From NCBI GenBank assembly GCA_902522775.1, contig CABYWQ010000004.1, positions 1 through 64,000 of the forward strand: a stretch of DNA of 64,000 nt, written 5' to 3'. The notes under the pieces were generated by a model, which saw only the letters and a list, made by a program, of their open reading frames with translations, was not told the DNA's origin and searched no databases. Source of the stretch: Eutrophosalina sp902522775. Its GTDB lineage: Bacteria > Bacteroidota > Bacteroidia > Flavobacteriales > Flavobacteriaceae. This document shows positions 43,986 through 52,649 of the stretch, one piece after another; the stretch's first letter is position 1, and the number at the start of each line of letters is the position of its first letter. Position numbers and translations under genes: made by a program.

Positions 43986-45210
43986 TTTTTTCAGTTCTTT
44001 GTTCTAAAAGCAACTTCTTTCCCGTGGAAATTTTTTTAATTGAGTTTTCGTCAAAATGCCTAATTGTATAGAGACAAACATTATAATTAATTTTTATATC
44101 AAACTTCCCTTCCATTTTACTTATTAAATCATCAATTCTATTGTATTTATCATAAATACAAACAGAAAAACTAATTGCAGAATTTTGAATTAAGTCTACT
44201 TTCATTTTAAACTCATGTAGGGATTTAAATATCTTACTAATATTATCCTCAACTATAAATGAAAAGTCTAATGACGATAGCTTAAGTAAAATTAAATTTC
44301 CTTTGAAAATAAAACATGGAACCTTAGGGACAAGATCTAATCCCTTAGAAATCCTTGTTCCATTTCCATCAGGATCAAGAAAAGATTTAACATAAAGTGG
44401 TATTTCCTTTTTTTGTAATGGCTGAAGAGTCTTTGGGTGAATTACAGATGCCCCATAAAAAGCTAATTCTATGGCTTCTGAGTAAGATATTTGATCTAAT
44501 AACTTAGAATTATTAAAAACTTTAGGGTCGCCATTCAAAACTCCAGGAACATCTTTCCAAATTGTTACAGATTCGCTGTTGAGGGAATAGGCAAAAATAG
44601 CTGCAGAATAATCTGATCCTTCTCTTCCAAGTGAAGTGTTAAAATTATTTTTATCACTTCCAATAAACCCTTGCGTTACATTTATTTTTTTTTTTTGAAT
44701 TTTATTTAAAATATTTTTTTGAGTTTCTGCCCATTGAATATTACCTCCTCTGTAATTAGAATCTGTTTTAATACAATCTCTAGCATCCAACCAAACAGAT
44801 TCTATGTTATTGTGAACCAAAAATGAATTAATTATGGTTGTTGAAATAATTTCACCATAAGTAACAACTTGATCATAAACAAATGAATGATTTGGAGATT
44901 TATTATTTTCTAAAAAGAATTTAATTCTTTGAAATAAAATATTTATTTCATTAAAAATTTGATGTTTGTCCGGAAATAAATTTTCCAAAATAATTTTATG
45001 ATAGTCATATAATTCAGAAATACCGCTATCTAAATTATTTTTTTTACTAAAATAGGTTGATACAATATTTTCAAGTGCATTTGTGGTTTTACCCATTGCA
45101 GAAACAATTACTATTGTATTAGAATCTGCTTTTCTCTGAATTACTTTTAGTAAATTCTTTACTCCAATAGCATCCTTTACAGATGCTCCACCAAATTTAA
45201 AAATTTTCAT
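43960..45210 (-). CDS. Aspartate kinase
   Basis: This 416-residue enzyme phosphorylates aspartate in the Lys/Thr/Met pathway. KFGGASVKDAIGVKNL at the N-terminus, SLGREGSDYSAAIFAYSL, WKDVPGVLNGDP and YGASVIHPKTLQPL are canonical; the C-terminal 120 residues form ACT domains that normally sense end-product amino acids. A 12-A run (44685-44696 on the forward strand as T) encodes Gln-Lys-Lys-Lys in frame. It overlaps the acetyltransferase gene upstream by 14 bases. Confidence 0.93.
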   Translation of the reverse strand: MKIFKFGGASVKDAIGVKNLLKVIQRKADSNTIVIVSAMGKTTNALENIVSTYFSKKNNLDSGISELYDYHKIILENLFPDKHQIFNEINILFQRIKFFLENNKSPNHSFVYDQVVTYGEIISTTIINSFLVHNNIESVWLDARDCIKTDSNYRGGNIQWAETQKNILNKIQKKKINVTQGFIGSDKNNFNTSLGREGSDYSAAIFAYSLNSESVTIWKDVPGVLNGDPKVFNNSKLLDQISYSEAIELAFYGASVIHPKTLQPLQKKEIPLYVKSFLDPDGNGTRISKGLDLVPKVPCFIFKGNLILLKLSSLDFSFIVEDNISKIFKSLHEFKMKVDLIQNSAISFSVCIYDKYNRIDDLISKMEGKFDIKINYNVCLYTIRHFDENSIKKISTGKKLLLEQRTEKTIQLIFPN

Positions 45211-45682
45211 TTCTTACAAATTTTTTTATTGCATTTAAATCCATTTGAGCAACTCTCCAATCATCTAACACTTGTGCTCCATTTTTTTTATAAAAATCTA
45301 ATGCATTTTTATTCCATTCAAGTACTGCCCATTCAACTCTTTTTACATTTAATTGAAAGGCATAGTGTATTACTTTAGAAAAGAGTTTAAAACCAATTCC
45401 CTTTCCCCTCACATTCTTGGTTACAATTAAATCTTCCAAATGAATTGTTGCGCCTTTCCATGTTGAATATCGAGGATACAAGAGTGCCATTCCTACTATT
45501 TTTTGATTTAGTTCGGCTACAAAACATTTAAATTTGGGTGAACTTGAAAAACCATCATTAATTAATTGCTTTACAGTAATTATTACAGCATTAGGCTCTT
45601 TTTCAAAAAGAGCTAATTCTTTTATTAGTTCAAGAACTTTTGACATGTCTTTAGAAATTGCTTCTCTTATTATAATATTCAT
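45197..45682 (-). CDS. GNAT-family N-acetyltransferase
   Basis: This 161-residue protein has the GNAT fold: the beta-strand LEDLIVTKNVRGKGIGFKLF carries the acetyl-CoA pyrophosphate loop (RGKGIG), followed by VEWAVLEWNKNALDFYKKNGAQ. It resembles diamine/thialysine acetyltransferase relatives, but the substrate is not assigned. An ATG at 45718 would add 12 residues, but a -7 promoter box at 45692-45699 lies between the two, so I chose 45682. It overlaps the aspartate kinase gene by 14 bases. Confidence 0.85.
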   Translation of the reverse strand: MNIIIREAISKDMSKVLELIKELALFEKEPNAVIITVKQLINDGFSSSPKFKCFVAELNQKIVGMALLYPRYSTWKGATIHLEDLIVTKNVRGKGIGFKLFSKVIHYAFQLNVKRVEWAVLEWNKNALDFYKKNGAQVLDDWRVAQMDLNAIKKFVRNENF

Positions 45683-45691
45683 AGAACAACA

Positions 45692-45699
45692 CAAATCTA
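45692..45699 (-). promoter_or_regulatory. Candidate -7 box (TAnnTTTG) for the acetyltransferase-aspartate kinase pair
   Basis: The reverse strand reads TAGATTTG, an exact TAnnTTTG match, 9 bases before the ATG at 45682. It lies in the divergent gap with mfd. It would give a leader of only a few bases and supports the shorter acetyltransferase start. Confidence 0.38.
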
Positions 45700-45846
45700 T
45701 ATTTTTATTATAAATCATAATTAATAATTTATTATTTAAAATATATTACAGTACAATTGTTGCATTCACAACTATATTGAAAAAAAATTCAAATTTTAAC
45801 TTTTATCCAGTAAATTGCGCCAGATTAGGATAGAATTAATAATATT

Positions 45847-48800
45847 TTGATAAAAGATATATATCCTTCAAAAACAAAATTTAATAGGTCTCTGAACTTC
45901 CAGAAACTGGGAAAACTTATATCCAAAAATCAAGAAAATGTTTATTTAAATGGGCTTTATGGTTCTTCAATAACGTTTTTTTTAATTGATCTATTTTCTA
46001 ATGTTAAAAAACCTATTTTTTTCATAACTGATAAAAAAGAGGAATCCTCATATATTTATACTGATATTGTAGAACATTTAGGTGAAAATTATTGTTCAAT
46101 GTTACCTTCTTCTTTCAATAAATTTTCAACAAAAACAGTAAATAAAGATCAAGTATTAAGTAGAACAAAAACTTTAGAAAAAATTTATTTAAATGAACCT
46201 AGAGTTTATATTTCAAACTGTGAGGGAATCATTGAAAAAATACCGGCTAAAAATGGTAATACTAATTATGAAATCTTGTTGAACGAAAATGATCAATTCT
46301 CATTATATGAACTTAATGAAAAGTTATTTGCACTTGAATATACAAAGGAAGATTTTGTTCAAAGTCCGGGTGATTTTGCCCTTAGAGGAAATATTTTAGA
46401 TGTATTCTCTTATTCAAATGAAAATCCTATAAGAATACAGTTTGATGATGACAAAATTGAAAGAATAAGGGAATTTAATATTGATACACAATATTCAATC
46501 AATGACATTAAAAAAATTAAAATTTCTCCAAATATTAATTCTGAGTTTTTAGAAAAAAATGACAGTGTTATTAATATAATTAATAACGATTATATTATTG
46601 TAATTAATTCATTGGATCTTATTAATGAAGAACTCAAAAAGCTTAATCCATCAAATGACTTAAATTATTATAATTACAAAAAATTCAATGAAGAAGTAAA
46701 GAATAAGATCACTCTTTTTTTAAACAATAGAACTGAAAAATTATTTTACGATTTTAAAATAAAACCACAACCATCATTTAATAAAAATTTTAATCTTTTA
46801 AATGATAGTTTAACTGACTTTTTCAAAAAAGGATATAAACTAAATTTATTCTTTTCAACATTTGAACAATCTGAAAGATTCAAACAAATTCTTGATAAAT
46901 ATGAAAGAGAATATGAATATAAATCTATAATTAAACCAATATATAGAGGTTTTATAAATGAGAATGAAAAAAAACTATATTTAAGCGATCATGAGATTTT
47001 CAATAGATTTCACAAATTTAAATTAAGTAAAAGATTTTCTAAATCTAAAAGGATTAAAATTTCGGAACTGAAAAATTTAGAACCCGGAGATTATGTCACT
47101 CATATTGATCATGGTGTAGGGATCTTTAAAGGGTTAACTAAAATTGAAGTAAATGGTGCAAAACAAGAAGCGATAAAACTTAACTATGGAGAGAGAGATA
47201 CAGTTTATCTTAGTGTACACTTATTTCATAAAATTTCTAAATACAATAGTAAAGATGGAACTAGGCCTAGGATTTACAAGCTTGGATCTGGAGCTTGGGA
47301 GAAGTTAAAAAATAAAGCAAAAATAAAAGTTAAAAAATTAGCTTTTGACTTAATTAAGTCCTACGCAAAAAGGAAAATAACTGAAGGGTTTGTATATAAA
47401 AAGGATAGTTCTATTCAAAACGAACTTGAAGCAAGTTTTTTATATGTAGAAACTGAAGATCAAATCAAAGCAAATAAAGATGTGAAAATGGATATGGAAT
47501 CTAGTTATCCAATGGATAGATTAATTTGCGGAGATGTTGGTTTTGGTAAAACTGAAATAGCAATTCGAGCAGCATTCAAAGCGGTTGATAATGGCAAACA
47601 AGTTATTATACTTGTTCCTACAACTATTTTAGCTTTTCAACACTACAAGACTTTTACTAAAAGATTTGAAGATTTTCCAATATCATTTGACTATTTGAAC
47701 AGATTTAGATCCGAAAAAGATAAAAATAAAATCATTAGTAATATTAATTCCGGTAAACTAGATATTATTATTGGTACTCATCAAGTAGTTAATGATAAAA
47801 TTAAATATCCAAAATTAGGATTATTGATCGTAGATGAAGAACAAAAATTTGGAGTTAATGTTAAAGAAAAGATTAGATCCTTAAAAGAAAATATTGATGT
47901 TTTAACATTAACGGCTACCCCTATTCCAAGAACGTTACAATATAGTTTAATGTCAGCTCGAGATCTATCTATTATTAATACACCACCTCCTAACAGAGTT
48001 CCTATTCAGAGTGAGGTAATTAGATTTGATAATAATTTAATAAGAAATTCTATTCAATTTGAAATTCAAAGAGGAGGACAAGTATTTTTTGTACATAATA
48101 GAATCGATAACATAAATGAATTTGGAATATGGCTACAAGAACTAGTTCCATATGCAAAGATTGGGGTTGCACATGGAAGAATTGATGGTAAAAAGTTAGA
48201 AAAAATAATGCTTGAATTTATTAATAATGAATTTGATATATTGTTATCTACTACAATAATTGAAAGCGGACTTGATATTCCAAATGCCAATACTATTTTT
48301 ATTAATAATGCCCAAAACTTTGGACTAAGTGATTTACATCAAATGAGAGGAAGAGTAGGTAGGAGTAATAAAAATGCTTTTTGTTTTTTTATAACACCAC
48401 CAATTTCAACCATTACCAATGATGCAAAAAAAAGAATAACAGCAATTAATCAATATAGTGACTTAGGGTCTGGGTTTAATATCTCCATGAAAGATTTAGA
48501 AATTAGAGGAGCTGGTGATATTCTTGGTGGTGAGCAGAGCGGTTTTATTAATGATATTGGATTTGAAACTTATCAAAAAATATTGAGTGAAGCTGTTAAT
48601 GAACTTAAAAACTCAGAATTTAAGAGACTATTTAAAGATGATCAAATTGATGAATTAACAAAAGAAGAAACAATCATTGACTCTGATCTTGAAATATTAT
48701 TTCCAACTACATATATACAAAGTAGTGTTGAAAGATTGAATCTTTATCAAAAATTATCAATAATTGAAAACAATCAAGAATTAGAATTATTTAAAAATCA

Positions 48801-49116
48801 ACTGATAGATCGATTTGGTTATCTACCCGTCGAAACTATAAATCTGCTTGAAAGCGTAAAATTAAAATGGATGGGTAAAGAGCTTGGGTTTAGAAAAATT
48901 GTTCTAAAGAATAAAAAAATGCTTTGCTACTTTATTAAGGATCAAGAAAATCATTTTTTCAAACAAAAAACTTTTGTTCGTATAATGCAAAATATTAATA
49001 AGGTTAATGATTGTAAAATAAAAGAGTTAGAAAAAAATGGATTAAAAAACTTGTACGTTGTTTTTGAAAAAATTGACTCTATAGAAAAAGCCTTAAATAG
49101 TTTAAATGGACTTTAG
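45847..49116 (+). CDS. mfd: Transcription-repair coupling factor
   Basis: Mfd (1089 residues) removes RNA polymerase stalled at DNA lesions and recruits UvrA. The N-terminal UvrB-like region has QSPGDFALRGNILDVFSY. The RNA-polymerase-interaction domain begins GDYVTHIDHGVGIFKG near residue 415. The helicase core has Walker A GDVGFGKTE (about 562-570), DEEQ (about 661-664), TATPIPRTLQ and RGRVGR, then a C-terminal TRCF domain. Length is normal. The TTG start gives MIKDIYP; no better start is visible. Its 3' end overlaps the convergent ACT-domain gene by 15 bases. Confidence 0.96.
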   Translation: MIKDIYPSKTKFNRSLNFQKLGKLISKNQENVYLNGLYGSSITFFLIDLFSNVKKPIFFITDKKEESSYIYTDIVEHLGENYCSMLPSSFNKFSTKTVNKDQVLSRTKTLEKIYLNEPRVYISNCEGIIEKIPAKNGNTNYEILLNENDQFSLYELNEKLFALEYTKEDFVQSPGDFALRGNILDVFSYSNENPIRIQFDDDKIERIREFNIDTQYSINDIKKIKISPNINSEFLEKNDSVINIINNDYIIVINSLDLINEELKKLNPSNDLNYYNYKKFNEEVKNKITLFLNNRTEKLFYDFKIKPQPSFNKNFNLLNDSLTDFFKKGYKLNLFFSTFEQSERFKQILDKYEREYEYKSIIKPIYRGFINENEKKLYLSDHEIFNRFHKFKLSKRFSKSKRIKISELKNLEPGDYVTHIDHGVGIFKGLTKIEVNGAKQEAIKLNYGERDTVYLSVHLFHKISKYNSKDGTRPRIYKLGSGAWEKLKNKAKIKVKKLAFDLIKSYAKRKITEGFVYKKDSSIQNELEASFLYVETEDQIKANKDVKMDMESSYPMDRLICGDVGFGKTEIAIRAAFKAVDNGKQVIILVPTTILAFQHYKTFTKRFEDFPISFDYLNRFRSEKDKNKIISNINSGKLDIIIGTHQVVNDKIKYPKLGLLIVDEEQKFGVNVKEKIRSLKENIDVLTLTATPIPRTLQYSLMSARDLSIINTPPPNRVPIQSEVIRFDNNLIRNSIQFEIQRGGQVFFVHNRIDNINEFGIWLQELVPYAKIGVAHGRIDGKKLEKIMLEFINNEFDILLSTTIIESGLDIPNANTIFINNAQNFGLSDLHQMRGRVGRSNKNAFCFFITPPISTITNDAKKRITAINQYSDLGSGFNISMKDLEIRGAGDILGGEQSGFINDIGFETYQKILSEAVNELKNSEFKRLFKDDQIDELTKEETIIDSDLEILFPTTYIQSSVERLNLYQKLSIIENNQELELFKNQLIDRFGYLPVETINLLESVKLKWMGKELGFRKIVLKNKKMLCYFIKDQENHFFKQKTFVRIMQNINKVNDCKIKELEKNGLKNLYVVFEKIDSIEKALNSLNGL

Positions 49117-49761
49117 TCTGTTTATAATAGAAAATGCTTTATCAACCTCTTCTTCATTTACAAGGATTGTAAATTCGTTAGAAGTAGAAATGATTTGTGA
49201 GACATTGATTCCATCCCATGAAAGTTTTTGAAAAACAAAATAATATATCCCGGGGACAGAGACATTTTCCTCAGGAAGTTTAAATGAGATGGAACAAAGA
49301 TTTTCTGTCTTACTTGTACAAAACTCCAAGGATAATTTTTCTTCAACTAGTTTGGAAATATTATTACTAACAACAATATTACATTCATCAACTCCTCTTG
49401 AGCTAGTATAGAAATTATTTTTACTTATGTCTAAACTTTTAAGTAACAATGATTGATTCATTAAAAGCGAATCCGAAACTCTAAAATTGTAATCAACGAG
49501 ATTTGATCTTACAGTAATATCTCCTATTTTTTTTAACACCTTAATAATTCTGTGAGTATTTTGAAACTCTAGATTTATGGAAAGTCTATTTAGAGCCATT
49601 ACGATAGCTCCATGGTTAACATTTTTCCTTAAAATTTCTTCAATTTCAGGCTTTATTTGACGTGATAATGAAGTTAGATTAATGATTCCGTCAGATAATG
49701 CTGAACTTAAAAAAGGTTTTGTCTTTATATATTCAGTAACTGCTTGTGAAATAGTTTTCAA
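49102..49761 (-). CDS. Conserved bacteroidotal protein with C-terminal ACT-like domain
   Basis: The 219-residue product is conserved in Flavobacteriia and often labelled 'aspartate kinase' only because of an ACT-like C-terminus (about 150-219: SISFKLPEENVSVPGIYYFVF, TNEFTILVNEEEVDKAF). The N-terminal half (TISQAVTEYIKTKPFLSSAL, LTSLSRQIKPEIEEIL) looks helical, like a DNA- or ligand-binding regulator, and no kinase motif is present. I chose a TTG at 49761 because MKTISQAV is the usual start; a TTG at 49785 would add 8 residues. It could sense an amino acid and act as a regulator. That is inference. Confidence 0.75.
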   Translation of the reverse strand: MKTISQAVTEYIKTKPFLSSALSDGIINLTSLSRQIKPEIEEILRKNVNHGAIVMALNRLSINLEFQNTHRIIKVLKKIGDITVRSNLVDYNFRVSDSLLMNQSLLLKSLDISKNNFYTSSRGVDECNIVVSNNISKLVEEKLSLEFCTSKTENLCSISFKLPEENVSVPGIYYFVFQKLSWDGINVSQIISTSNEFTILVNEEEVDKAFSIINRLKSI

Positions 49762-49854
49762 TTCAGATTGTTTTAAATTACACAATTAATTATAAAATTA
49801 ACAATTTAATTTCAGTAAATAATAAAATTATACTCACTTGATAATTAAAATCCA

Positions 49855-49862
49855 TATTTTTG
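49855..49862 (+). promoter_or_regulatory. Candidate -7 box (TAnnTTTG) for metG
   Basis: TATTTTTG is an exact TAnnTTTG match and ends 7 bases before the metG ATG. A TTG lies 14 bases upstream of it, shorter than the standard spacing. If real, the leader is about 3 bases. Confidence 0.35.
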
Positions 49863-49869
49863 AGATCAC

Positions 49870-51555
49870 ATGGAAAGTAACCTAAGGTATACTATAACTT
49901 CTGCACTTCCATATACTAATGGTCCCCTTCATATTGGCCACCTTGCTGGAGCTTATATACCCGCAGATATCTTTGCCAGATTCAAAAGACTTTCAGGAAA
50001 TGATGTTGTTTATATATGCGGAAGTGATGAGCATGGTGTAGCTATTTCAATTAAAGCAAAATCAGAAAATAAGACTCCAAAAGAAATCATCGACAAATAC
50101 CATAAAATAATAAAAGATTCTTTTGAATCATTTGGGATATCCTTCGATAATTATTCTAGAACATCTCTACCAATTCATCATAAGACTGCCTCTGAATTTT
50201 TTATTGATCTTGAAAAAAAGAATGCTCTGGAAATAAAATCTTCAAGTCAACTTTTTGATCCTAAAGAAAAGCAATTTTTAGCCGATAGATTTGTGGAGGG
50301 CACTTGTCCTAATTGTGAACATGAACATGCCTACGGGGATCAATGTGAAAATTGTGGTTCTTCTCTAAGTCCTACAGATTTAATAAACCCTAAATCAAAA
50401 TTAAGTGGAGAAAAGCCAATTAAAAAAGAAACTACACACTGGTTTTTACCTTTAGGCAATTATGAAAAATTTTTAACTGAATGGATTATTAATGGGAAGA
50501 AGAATAAATGGAAAGCAAACGTTTACGGACAGGTAAAATCTTGGATTGATTTGGGTCTTGAATCAAGAGCAATTACTAGGGATTTAGACTGGGGAATTTC
50601 TGTTCCTCATAAAAATGGAAATGGTAAAGTTCTTTATGTTTGGTTTGATGCACCAATTGGATATATCTCCTCCACTAAAGAATGGGCAGAAAAAAATGGA
50701 AAAAAATGGGAACCATATTGGAAAGATTCTAAAACTAAATTAATTCACTTTATTGGAAAAGATAATATTGTATTTCATTCAATTATTTTTCCAATAATAC
50801 TAAAAGCAAAGGGAGATTATATACTTCCTGAAAATGTTCCCGCTAATGAGTTTTTAAACCTTGAGGGAGAAAAAATTTCAACATCAAAAAACTGGGCGAT
50901 TTGGTTGCATGAATATTTAATAGATTTCCCAGGTATGCAAGACAGCTTGAGATATACACTAACTGTCAACTCACCTGAAACAAAAGATAATGATTTTACT
51001 TGGAAAGATTTTCAAGCTAGAAACAACAATGAATTGGTAGCAATTTTTGGTAATTTTATAAATAGAGTTTTAGTCTTAACTCATAAATATTACAATGGTG
51101 TCGTCCCAAATGAAATTAATAAAGACAATGAAGATCGTGATATTCTCAATGAGGTTTTTGAATACCCCGATATTATTTCAAAATCCTTGGATAAATTTAA
51201 ATTTAGAGATGGAATTAATTCATTGATAAATTTAGCAAGATTGGGTAATAAATATTTGGCTGAAAAAGAGCCTTGGAAATTAATAAAACAAAATCAAGAT
51301 TTAAGAGTCAGCGAAATTATGTTCATATCTTTACAAATATGCGCTATGTTAGCTGTTTTGAGTGAGCCTTTTCTTCCGAAATCTTCAGAAAAAATATATA
51401 GTATAATGAATTTGAAAAAAATTAAATGGAATGAAATTGAGAAAAATAAGTATTTAATTAGTCCCAAAGAGGTTATCAATGCCCCGGAGCTAATTTTTAG
51501 GAAGATAGAAGATGATGAAATAGAAAAACAATTAAAAAAGTTGAAGAAAAATTAA
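49870..51555 (+). CDS. metG: Methionyl-tRNA synthetase, lacking C-terminal tRNA-binding domain
   Basis: This 561-residue class I enzyme charges tRNA-Met. It has GPLHIGHLAGAYIPAD (HIGH motif, about 18-33), a zinc knuckle CPNCEHEHAYGDQCENCG (about 145-163), the KMSKS variant KISTS (about 335-339) and the anticodon-binding helical domain from about 390. Many bacteroidotal MetG proteins reach about 680 residues with a C-terminal OB-fold tRNA-binding domain; here the chain ends after KKLKKN and the next gene overlaps in the opposite direction by 4 bases. The short form is viable in other bacteria, as a monomer. Confidence 0.95.
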   Translation: MESNLRYTITSALPYTNGPLHIGHLAGAYIPADIFARFKRLSGNDVVYICGSDEHGVAISIKAKSENKTPKEIIDKYHKIIKDSFESFGISFDNYSRTSLPIHHKTASEFFIDLEKKNALEIKSSSQLFDPKEKQFLADRFVEGTCPNCEHEHAYGDQCENCGSSLSPTDLINPKSKLSGEKPIKKETTHWFLPLGNYEKFLTEWIINGKKNKWKANVYGQVKSWIDLGLESRAITRDLDWGISVPHKNGNGKVLYVWFDAPIGYISSTKEWAEKNGKKWEPYWKDSKTKLIHFIGKDNIVFHSIIFPIILKAKGDYILPENVPANEFLNLEGEKISTSKNWAIWLHEYLIDFPGMQDSLRYTLTVNSPETKDNDFTWKDFQARNNNELVAIFGNFINRVLVLTHKYYNGVVPNEINKDNEDRDILNEVFEYPDIISKSLDKFKFRDGINSLINLARLGNKYLAEKEPWKLIKQNQDLRVSEIMFISLQICAMLAVLSEPFLPKSSEKIYSIMNLKKIKWNEIEKNKYLISPKEVINAPELIFRKIEDDEIEKQLKKLKKN

Positions 51556-52025
51556 TTAAAATTAATACTATTCATTTTTGAAATTAAAGCATCATAACTA
51601 GAAAACATCAATTTTAAGTCTGATTTGTACATTTCAATATTTTCATAATTTAAATTATAAGAATCTATCTTATAAACAAAAGTTTTTAAAACTCTTAACC
51701 TCCCAATTATTTCAGGTCTGTTAAATAACGGAGGAATATTATCAATTGTAATTTTTTCAAGATCTTGTTTAATAGAATTTATTACAGATTTATGATCTAT
51801 GATGTCTTTATTAAAACTGTTAAATTTAGAACTAATAATTAAAATTAAATTCCAGCTATCAAATATTTCTGCAGATGAAGAATCCAATTTTTTAATATTA
51901 ATAATTTCATCTTCTACATATCCGTTTAAAGTTGAAACTTTAAATTTATTTACATCTGAATCTGATTTTTTCTTATCAGAGCAAGCGATTATTAACAAAA
52001 CAAACAATAATATAAATTTATTCAC
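51552..52025 (-). CDS. Small predicted lipoprotein of unknown function
   Basis: This 157-residue protein has a GTG start, a signal peptide (about 1-14) and a lipobox LIIAC with Cys15, so it is probably a lipoprotein. The rest is predominantly helical, with regularly spaced Leu/Ile and Lys residues (about 40-150) and no recognised domain. It converges on metG with a 4-base overlap and is divergent from the Rieske gene. No function is assigned. Confidence 0.65.
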   Translation of the reverse strand: MNKFILLFVLLIIACSDKKKSDSDVNKFKVSTLNGYVEDEIINIKKLDSSSAEIFDSWNLILIISSKFNSFNKDIIDHKSVINSIKQDLEKITIDNIPPLFNRPEIIGRLRVLKTFVYKIDSYNLNYENIEMYKSDLKLMFSSYDALISKMNSINFN

Positions 52026-52073
52026 AAAATAAAATTAAACTATTTAAATTATGATGTTAAAAAAGTTTAAAAA

Positions 52074-52081
52074 TAATTTTG
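52074..52081 (+). promoter_or_regulatory. Candidate -7 box (TAnnTTTG) for the Rieske-photolyase pair
   Basis: TAATTTTG matches TAnnTTTG exactly. It lies 14 bases before an ATG at 52096 and 59 bases before the preferred ATG at 52141. It is in the 70-base region between divergent genes. Confidence 0.3.
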
Positions 52082-52140
52082 AATTATTTTGATAAATGAA
52101 AGTTGGCATAAGATTTGTCATTTTTATACAAAATAGTAAT

Positions 52141-52644
52141 ATGGATAATACTAAAAACAACAAGAGAAGAGATTTTTTAATGAATGTCTGCCCAACAGTG
52201 GCAATGGCTTTTCTAGGAATCACAGTATTAGATTCATGTTCATCCGGTGACGATGATTCAGATTATGGAACTGGATCGAATAATAATAACAGTGGAAACG
52301 GTAGTGGTAACAATAGTACTGATCAAGGATATACGGTAAGTGGTAATACAATTACAATAAATTTAGACCACTCTATGTTTAGTACACTACAATCCAATGG
52401 ATGGATGAATTTTTCAGCTCAAAATATGTTGTTATTAAAAATAGACTCTTCAAATTACAGAGCTTTCACCAATGCTTGTCCTCACGCGGGTACTAGAGAC
52501 CGCTGGTCCTACACCAATAACCAATTTAGATGTAGCGCTCATGGTAACTCTTACGCTACGGATTGTCAAACAGCTGGAAATGGTGGAAAACTTGACTGCT
52601 ATACATCCTCACTTGACGGTTCAACACTCACTGTTACGAAGTAA
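52141..52644 (+). CDS. Rieske-type [2Fe-2S] lipoprotein
   Basis: This 167-residue protein has an NKRRDFL Tat-like segment (7-13), a hydrophobic signal and a lipobox LDSC (Cys33), so it is probably an exported lipoprotein. A Ser/Asn/Gly-rich linker (34-62) precedes a Rieske domain with CPH (C113, H115) and CSAH (C131, H134), the four cluster ligands. The extra cysteines that form a disulfide in classical bc1 Rieske proteins are missing, as in ferredoxin-type Rieske proteins. I chose the ATG at 52141; one at 52096 in the same frame would add 15 residues. The photolyase gene starts 5 bases after its stop, suggesting co-transcription. Confidence 0.85.
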   Translation: MDNTKNNKRRDFLMNVCPTVAMAFLGITVLDSCSSGDDDSDYGTGSNNNNSGNGSGNNSTDQGYTVSGNTITINLDHSMFSTLQSNGWMNFSAQNMLLLKIDSSNYRAFTNACPHAGTRDRWSYTNNQFRCSAHGNSYATDCQTAGNGGKLDCYTSSLDGSTLTVTK

Positions 52645-52649
52645 AATAG

